Part shown: in pieces, positions 59,039-64,000 of the stretch
Layout: the number at the start of each line of letters is the position of its first letter
Numbering within the stretch: position 1 is the stretch's first letter
Origin: Corynebacterium sp.
GTDB taxonomy: Bacteria > Actinomycetota > Actinomycetes > Mycobacteriales > Mycobacteriaceae
DNA length: 64,000 nt
Assembly (NCBI RefSeq): GCF_022712195.1
Contig: NZ_JALAGY010000087.1
Location: 1-64,000 of the forward strand
Reading direction: 5' to 3'
Made by a program: the position numbers and the translations under genes
The notes under the pieces: model-generated
The model's input: only the letters and a program-made list of their open reading frames with translations
Told to the model about the DNA's origin: nothing
The model's database searches: none

Positions 59039-61265
59039 TCGAGCGGTCCTTCTTCCCCTCGACGGCCTGCTGCAGGCCCTTCTCCACCGCGTCCGCGTAG
59101 TAGGCCTGGCCGGTGTCGTTGGGGTGGACGCCGTCGCCGATGAGGGAGTCCGGGTGCTCCAGCGCCATCTGGCACCAGGGGGCGAGGTAGACGTCCGGCC
59201 GGGCCGCGGCGTAGTCGATCGCCTGCTGCGCGGCCGGGGCGATCCCGTCCGCGTAGCCGTAGGGCACCACGAGGACGATCTTGTGGCCCGGGCCGATGGT
59301 CTCCACGATCCGGTCGAGCTGGCCGTCGAAGGCCTGGCCGTTCGTGCCGAAGCCCAGCACCACGTACTCGCCGAGTGTCCCGTTCGCGGCCATCGCGGCG
59401 ATCGGTTCCTCGCCCCCGGTGTAGTGGCGGGACGTCTCGGCGTCGACCGTGATCCCGGGGAACCGCTGCTGGAGGGACAGGGTGGACGCCAGCATCACCG
59501 AGTCGCCGACGGCGGTGATCTCGTCACCGGACGGCAGGCCGGGGGTCGCCGGCCCAGACGGTGCAGCGTCGCGGGGGGTGGCGGGGGAGCCGGCGCTGTC
59601 GTCCTGCAGTGCCGCCATCTCCTCGAGCTGCAGCTCCAGTTCGGACTTCGCCGGGCTCTGGCCCAGCGCTGACCCGGCCAACAGCGTGACCACCAGCACC
59701 GCCCCCGGCACCGCCAGCAGCTTCGTGGTGCCCAGTGACTGCAGCGTCCGGCGGTAGCCGTTACGGCGCAGGGGCGTCTCCACCCACTGGTAGGACGCCT
59801 CGCTGAGCACCAGGCTCACCACCGTCGCCACCAGGCCGACGGCCCAGTCCGGCACCTCCGACCCCGGCTCCTGCATCAGCGCCCGGGCGAAGACGACCAC
59901 CGGCCAGTGCCACAGGTACAGGCTGAAGGACCGCTCGCCGAACCATCGCAGCGGACGCCAGCGCAGCAGCCCGGCCACCGGGCCGGCCTCCCGGAGGGAG
60001 GTGGCGATCAGCGCCACGGACAGCAGCGACGCCAGGAACAGGCCGCCACGGTAGGTCAGGGGGTCGGTGTCGGGCAGCGTCAGGAACATCGCGGCGAGCG
60101 CCACCAGGGCCACCGTCCCGCCGACCCACGCCAGGGCGGCCGACCGGCGCGACGCCCCCGTCGGCGAGAACGCCGGCCAGGAATCCGTCGAGGAACTGCC
60201 CGCCGACGTGGTCACCAGCGCCAGCACCACACCGGCGAGCATACCGAAGGCGTGGGTGTCCGTGCCGAAGTATACGCGGGACGGGTCGGCGTCCGGGTCG
60301 TGCAGGACGACCATCGCGACCAGCGACGCGACACCCAGCACCGTGGCGACGACCGTCGCGAGGCGGAACGGGCCGGCGGTGCGTCCGATGCGGTTCCGGC
60401 GACGGACCCGCCGCGAGAACCACAGGCACGCCAGCAGCAGCAACGGCCACAGGACGTAGAACTGCTCCTCGATCGCCAGTGACCAGTAGTGCATGAAGAT
60501 CTGCGGTGTGGTGTCGGCGAAGTAGCTGTTCGACTGGGCGATCTGCACCCAGTTGTTCACCGAGAACAGTGACCCGAGGAACTGCGGCACCAGGGCCACC
60601 GCCACATCCCCGCCGATGATCCCGGCCACGGCAGTGGAGACCAGCAGGACGGTGACGGCGGCCGGGAGGATACGTCGGGCCCGACGCCGCCAGAACTCCT
60701 TGAGGTTGATCCGGCCCGTGGCGCCGACCTCGCGCACCAGCAGCGAGGTGATGAGGAAGCCGGAGAGGACGAAGAAGACGTCCACCCCGAGGAACCCGCC
60801 GGGGAGCACGTCGCCGAAGAAGTGGTAGACGACCACGGCGAGCACGGCGATGCCGCGCAGGCCGTCGAGCCCGGGGACACGTCGGATCCGTCCCGGCTTC
60901 AGCGGGGCCGTGACGGGCACCGTCGACACCGGCGGAGGCGGTGCCACGGCCACCGGGGCGGGTTCGGGAACAGGCTCGCGAACAGGCTCGCGAACAGGCT
61001 CGCGAACAGGCTCGGGAACAGGTTCGGGGACAGGTTCGGGGGTAGCCCGGATCGCGACGTCCGTGCTGACCGCCGTGTCCGTCCCGTGTGCCACGGCGGT
61101 CCCAGGTGCCGGCGGCGGGCCGTCCGGTGCGGTGAGCACAATGGCCTCGACCTCCCGCGGGGGCAGGGGAGCCCGGGTGACCTGCGGCGCCGGCGATGCG
61201 CAGGGCGCGGGCGGCGCACCACCGGGGGCGGTGAGGACGATGGACGGACGGGAACTGGTGGACAT
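59022..61265 (-). CDS. OafA/YrhL-type acyltransferase 3 with C-terminal SGNH domain
   Basis: A 747-residue membrane O-acyltransferase. Residues 1-~130 are a Pro-rich cytoplasmic tail with a PEPV/REPV repeat. Residues ~135-530 are the acyltransferase 3 membrane domain with its start PGLDGLRGIAVLAVVVYHFF and SFSLYLWHWP. The C-terminal ~170 residues are an SGNH hydrolase-like domain: VGDSVML (Ser), GTNG and DGVHPND (Asp, His). These proteins acetylate or succinylate cell-wall polysaccharides or lipids; the fused SGNH part passes the acyl group outside the membrane. ATG 61265 chosen. Confidence 0.9.
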   Translation of the reverse strand: MSTSSRPSIVLTAPGGAPPAPCASPAPQVTRAPLPPREVEAIVLTAPDGPPPAPGTAVAHGTDTAVSTDVAIRATPEPVPEPVPEPVREPVREPVREPVPEPAPVAVAPPPPVSTVPVTAPLKPGRIRRVPGLDGLRGIAVLAVVVYHFFGDVLPGGFLGVDVFFVLSGFLITSLLVREVGATGRINLKEFWRRRARRILPAAVTVLLVSTAVAGIIGGDVAVALVPQFLGSLFSVNNWVQIAQSNSYFADTTPQIFMHYWSLAIEEQFYVLWPLLLLACLWFSRRVRRRNRIGRTAGPFRLATVVATVLGVASLVAMVVLHDPDADPSRVYFGTDTHAFGMLAGVVLALVTTSAGSSSTDSWPAFSPTGASRRSAALAWVGGTVALVALAAMFLTLPDTDPLTYRGGLFLASLLSVALIATSLREAGPVAGLLRWRPLRWFGERSFSLYLWHWPVVVFARALMQEPGSEVPDWAVGLVATVVSLVLSEASYQWVETPLRRNGYRRTLQSLGTTKLLAVPGAVLVVTLLAGSALGQSPAKSELELQLEEMAALQDDSAGSPATPRDAAPSGPATPGLPSGDEITAVGDSVMLASTLSLQQRFPGITVDAETSRHYTGGEEPIAAMAANGTLGEYVVLGFGTNGQAFDGQLDRIVETIGPGHKIVLVVPYGYADGIAPAAQQAIDYAAARPDVYLAPWCQMALEHPDSLIGDGVHPNDTGQAYYADAVEKGLQQAVEGKKDRSISCAL
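60962..61042. repeat. 12-base tandem repeat in the acyltransferase gene
   Basis: About seven units of GGCTCGCGAACA-type sequence, the central three identical, coding the PEPV/REPV repeat of the N-terminal tail. Exact copies are prone to slippage in multiples of four codons without breaking the frame. Confidence 0.75.
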
Positions 61266-61415
61266 GTGCGTAACGGGAGGACTCTCAGGGGACGACAGTG
61301 GTGAACCCATTACGGTAGCCGCGCCGCCTGTGCCGCCCAAAGTACGTGGGGAACACTCCCGGTACCCCCCACCCGTACTTCACCGCGACCTGCGGATTGT
61401 TAATTTAGGCACCCT

Positions 61416-61462
61416 CTAATCTCACAAGGTTTCGGCAGAAGCGGGGAACCTTGTGAGATTAG
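61416..61462. promoter_or_regulatory. 16-bp inverted repeat upstream of deoC
   Basis: CTAATCTCACAAGGTT and its exact complement are separated by 15 bases. It ends 40 bases before the deoC ATG, within the 237-base gap between divergent genes. It may be a hairpin in the deoC leader (attenuator) or an operator; no T-run follows. Confidence 0.55.
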
Positions 61463-61502
61463 GGGAGAGGGGTGACGGGTCCCGGCCGGTAGGCTGCACA
61501 CC

Positions 61503-62159
61503 ATGCAGCGCACCGAACTCGCCCGTCTGATCGACCACACATTGCTCGCACCGCAGGCCACGTCCGCTGATGTGGCCGCACTCGCCGCGGAGGCCGGGGA
61601 ACTGGGTGTCTACGCGATCTGCGTGTCGCCGTCCCAGCTGCCGGTGGACGCGCCCACGGGTGTGCAGGTCGCGACGGTGGTCGGTTTCCCCTCCGGTGCG
61701 GTGAAGCCCGAGGTCAAGGCCGCCGAGGCGGCCCGGGCCGTGGCGGACGGCGCCGGGGAGGTCGACATGGTCATCAACCTGGCCCTGGTGAAGCAGGGGC
61801 GGTTCGATGAGCTGACCAGGGAGATCGCGGCGGTTCGTGCCGCGGTCCCGGCGCCGCCGGTGCTGAAGGTGATCATCGAGTCCGCCGTGCTCGACGACGG
61901 GGAGATCGTGGCCGCCTGCCGGTGTGCGGAGGAGGCGGGCGCGGACTTCGTGAAGACCTCCACCGGTTTCCATCCGGCCGGCGGGGCGTCGGTGGAGGCT
62001 GTGCGGTTGATGCACGAGACCGTCGGTGGACGGTTGGGTGTCAAGGCGTCCGGCGGGATCCGGTCGCTCGGGACCGCCGAGGCGATGGTCGCCGCGGGTG
62101 CGACGCGACTGGGTATGTCAGCCTCGGCGGCGGTGCTCGACGAGGCGGGGCCGGCCTGA
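61503..62159 (+). CDS. deoC: Deoxyribose-phosphate aldolase
   Basis: A 218-residue class I aldolase of typical size. The Schiff-base lysine is K151 in FVKTSTGF; the second lysine K181 in GVKASGGI helps deprotonate it; the acidic partner lies in EVDMVINL. It splits deoxyribose-5-phosphate into glyceraldehyde-3-phosphate and acetaldehyde in nucleoside salvage. No other deo gene is near. Confidence 0.96.
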   Translation: MQRTELARLIDHTLLAPQATSADVAALAAEAGELGVYAICVSPSQLPVDAPTGVQVATVVGFPSGAVKPEVKAAEAARAVADGAGEVDMVINLALVKQGRFDELTREIAAVRAAVPAPPVLKVIIESAVLDDGEIVAACRCAEEAGADFVKTSTGFHPAGGASVEAVRLMHETVGGRLGVKASGGIRSLGTAEAMVAAGATRLGMSASAAVLDEAGPA

Positions 62160-62240
62160 CCGGACACCCGGCAGGTCGAGTTCAAGCTGTCGACGCCCGA
62201 ACTAAACCCATGCTTCCTGGCAGGTCAGGCGGACAGACCA

Positions 62241-62246
62241 TACACT
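62241..62246 (+). promoter_or_regulatory. -10 box TACACT, leaderless type
   Basis: TACACT ends 6 bases before the GTG at 62253, with no Shine-Dalgarno sequence between. Confidence 0.45.
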
Positions 62247-62252
62247 GTCCGG

Positions 62253-64000
62253 GTGCAACTACTCCGGCTCGTGGGCTCCTACGCCCGACAGTATCCGGGG
62301 CTGCTCACCGCAGTCCTCGTCCTCCAGACCGTCGCCACCTTCGCGACGCTGTACCTCCCCCGTCTCAACGCCGACATCATCGACAGGGGCGTGTCCCTCG
62401 GTGACGTCGGCTACATCTGGTCGACCGGCGGCGTGATGGTCGCCGTCGCCTTCGTGCAGGTCGTCGCGGCCGTGGCGGCCACGTGGTGTGCCGCGCGCCT
62501 GGCGATGTCGGTGGGCCGGGACGTGCGTCGCGACGTCTACCGCAGCGTCGACCGTTTCAGCTCCCAGGACATGGGCACCTTCGGCGTGCCGACGCTGATC
62601 ACCCGCGGCACCAACGACGTGCAGCAGGTGCAGATGGTGTTCGTCATGTTCCTCAGCTTCATGGTGACCATGCCGATCATGTGCGTCGGCGGCATCGTGA
62701 TGGCACTGCGCGAGGACGCCGGCCTGTCGTGGCTGGTCTGGGTGTCGGTGTCGGTGCTGCTGGTGGTGGTCGGGGTGATGGTCGCCCGGCTGGTGCCCCT
62801 GTTCGGCTCGATGCAGGAGCGCATCGACGCCATCAACGGTGTGATGCGTGAGCAGATCACCGGCATCCGCGTGATCCGGGCCTTCGTCCGCGAGAAGTTC
62901 GAGACGGAGCGTTTCGAGGACGCCAACCAGGCCGTGGCCTGGGTGTCCGAGCGCGTCGGACGGGTGTTCGTGCTGATGGGGCCGGTGATCATGCTGGTGC
63001 TGCACGCGGCGACGGCGGCGGTGCTGTGGTTCGGCGGGCACCGGGTCGCCGACCAGGCGATCGAGGTCGGCTCACTCACCGCGTTCATGCAGTACCTGCT
63101 GCAGATCCTGGTGGCGGTGATGATGGCGTCGTTCATGGCGATGATGCTGCCGCGCGCGATCGTGTGCGCCGGACGCATCCAGGAGGTGCTCGGCCACGCA
63201 CCGTCGGTCGTCGAGCCGGAGGCGGACCCGTCGGTGGAGCCGGTCTCCCCGTCGCAGGTGCGCGGTGAGCTGGAGTTCCGGAACGTGTCGTTCACCTACC
63301 CGGGTGCGGACGCCCCGGTGCTGCACGACGTGAGCTTCACCGTGCGTCCCGGGGAGACGACCGCGGTGATCGGTGCGACGGGGTCGGGCAAGACCACCCT
63401 GGTCAACCTCATCCCGCGGTTGTTCGCGCCGACGTCCGGCGAGGTCCTCGTCGACGGGGTGCCCGTGGCGTCCATGCCGCGCAGGGACCTGGCCCGGTAC
63501 GTGGGCCTGGTGCCGCAGAAGGCGTACCTGTTCTCCGGGACGGTGGCGTCGAACCTGCGTTTCGGACGTACCGACGCCACCGACGACGAGCTGTGGGAGG
63601 CACTGCGTGTGGCGCAGGCCGACGGGTTCGTCCGGAACCGTGGGGACGGGGAGACCGCCGGGCTGGCCTCGCCGGTCGCGCAGGGCGGCACGGACGTCTC
63701 CGGCGGGCAGCGTCAGCGCCTGTGCATCGCCCGTGCCCTGGTGGCGGCACCTAAGGTGTACGTCTTCGACGACTCCTTCTCCGCGCTGGACGTGCGCACC
63801 GATGCGGCGTTGCGTGCGGCGCTGCACCCGATGACCCGGGACGCCGCGGTGGTCACGGTGGCCCAGCGGGTGTCGACGGTGCGCGGCGCCGACCAGATCC
63901 TGGTGCTGGACAAGGGGCGCATCGTCGCCCGCGGAACCCATGACGACCTGCTGGAGTCCAGTGAGACCTACCGCGAGATCGTCGAGTCGCAGATGGAGGC
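62253..64000 (+). CDS. ABC transporter, fused permease/ATP-binding half (MdlB/Rv1272-1273 type), 3' end outside window
   Basis: At least 582 residues; the frame is open to the right edge. An N-terminal membrane domain with six helices (~residues 1-320; coupling segment EQITGIRVIRAFVREKFE) is followed by an ATPase domain: Walker A GATGSGKTT, Q-loop VPQKAYLFSG, signature VSGGQRQR, Walker B and D-loop VYVFDDSFSALD. The FDDSFSALD variant lacks the usual catalytic Glu (Asp-Asp-Ser), as in one half of some heterodimeric exporters, so a partner gene is expected just beyond the window. GTG 62253 lies after a -10 box. Confidence 0.9.
   Translation, partial: MQLLRLVGSYARQYPGLLTAVLVLQTVATFATLYLPRLNADIIDRGVSLGDVGYIWSTGGVMVAVAFVQVVAAVAATWCAARLAMSVGRDVRRDVYRSVDRFSSQDMGTFGVPTLITRGTNDVQQVQMVFVMFLSFMVTMPIMCVGGIVMALREDAGLSWLVWVSVSVLLVVVGVMVARLVPLFGSMQERIDAINGVMREQITGIRVIRAFVREKFETERFEDANQAVAWVSERVGRVFVLMGPVIMLVLHAATAAVLWFGGHRVADQAIEVGSLTAFMQYLLQILVAVMMASFMAMMLPRAIVCAGRIQEVLGHAPSVVEPEADPSVEPVSPSQVRGELEFRNVSFTYPGADAPVLHDVSFTVRPGETTAVIGATGSGKTTLVNLIPRLFAPTSGEVLVDGVPVASMPRRDLARYVGLVPQKAYLFSGTVASNLRFGRTDATDDELWEALRVAQADGFVRNRGDGETAGLASPVAQGGTDVSGGQRQRLCIARALVAAPKVYVFDDSFSALDVRTDAALRAALHPMTRDAAVVTVAQRVSTVRGADQILVLDKGRIVARGTHDDLLESSETYREIVESQME

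Noticed and set aside
60962..61042. CRISPR or intergenic satellite
   Set aside because: The 12-base units are in frame inside a gene and code a Pro-rich repeat.
1..64000. tRNA, rRNA, insertion sequences, integrase or attachment sites
   Set aside because: No cloverleaf-like gene, transposase or integrase motif, or terminal inverted repeats were recognised by eye; the low-GC islands at 25.7 and 53.3-54.3 kb carry no mobility gene.

Overview
The window is about 70% GC and carries no phage, insertion sequence, CRISPR array, rRNA or tRNA that I can recognise. Gene content and signals point to a high-GC member of the Mycobacteriales, most likely Corynebacterium: PapA-like HXXXD acyltransferases, leaderless starts just after TANNNT boxes, GTG starts, ATGA/GTGA gene overlaps, and two 18-bp palindromes that fit the motif known for the C. 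glutamicum peroxide regulator RosR. The species cannot be fixed from the sequence alone.

Layout, 0-22.7 kb: a partial acyl-CoA synthetase; a VOC protein; a PAP2-diacylglycerol kinase fusion; a BVMO-type monooxygenase with a PAP2 phosphatase; an oxidative-stress-type operon (pirin, GNAT, AhpD-like, pirin) under a RosR-like box; a nucleotidyltransferase and a nitroreductase; an MpaB-type oxygenase gene broken by one in-frame stop; and a glutamate decarboxylase / SbnA-like / (FAD-NAD domain fused to PLP decarboxylase) operon, which looks like an uncharacterised amino-acid-derived small-molecule pathway. Then two DUF202 membrane proteins, a PlsC-like acyltransferase, a hemolysin III protein, a cold-shock gene, a sigma factor coupled to an O6-alkylguanine-DNA methyltransferase, an alcohol dehydrogenase and a YoaK protein.

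22.8-29 kb: four condensation-superfamily (HXXXD) acyltransferases, two on each strand and pointing inward at a lower-GC TmrB-like ATPase. No PKS or NRPS is present.

29-37.4 kb: a TetR gene with an old-yellow enzyme, a DJ-1/PfpI plus esterase operon and an acetoacetate-decarboxylase-like / ALDH / SDR / quinone-oxidoreductase operon. Five copies of a 17-bp imperfect palindrome (TGTTGACRNYGCTNACA) sit at the three promoter regions in matching positions, so these genes probably form one local regulon for carbonyl/ester/aldehyde metabolism.

37.4-53.3 kb: a PEP-mutase-like enzyme; a repeat-containing membrane protein; a VOC protein; MarR-MFS-AKR; a natural fusion of a Baeyer-Villiger-type monooxygenase to an alpha/beta hydrolase followed by an SDR (ketone to ester to alcohol plus acid in one polypeptide); an RpiR-type regulator and ABM protein divergent from an MFS and amidohydrolase; and a MacB-like ABC exporter preceded by four exact-period 13-nt repeats.

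53.3-64 kb: a lower-GC island with a secreted protein and a two-TM partner; a sugar-porter and an OPT transporter; an FMN reductase under the second RosR-like box; an OafA-type acyltransferase with a Pro-Glu-Pro-Val repeat; deoC; and an ABC exporter half running off the end.
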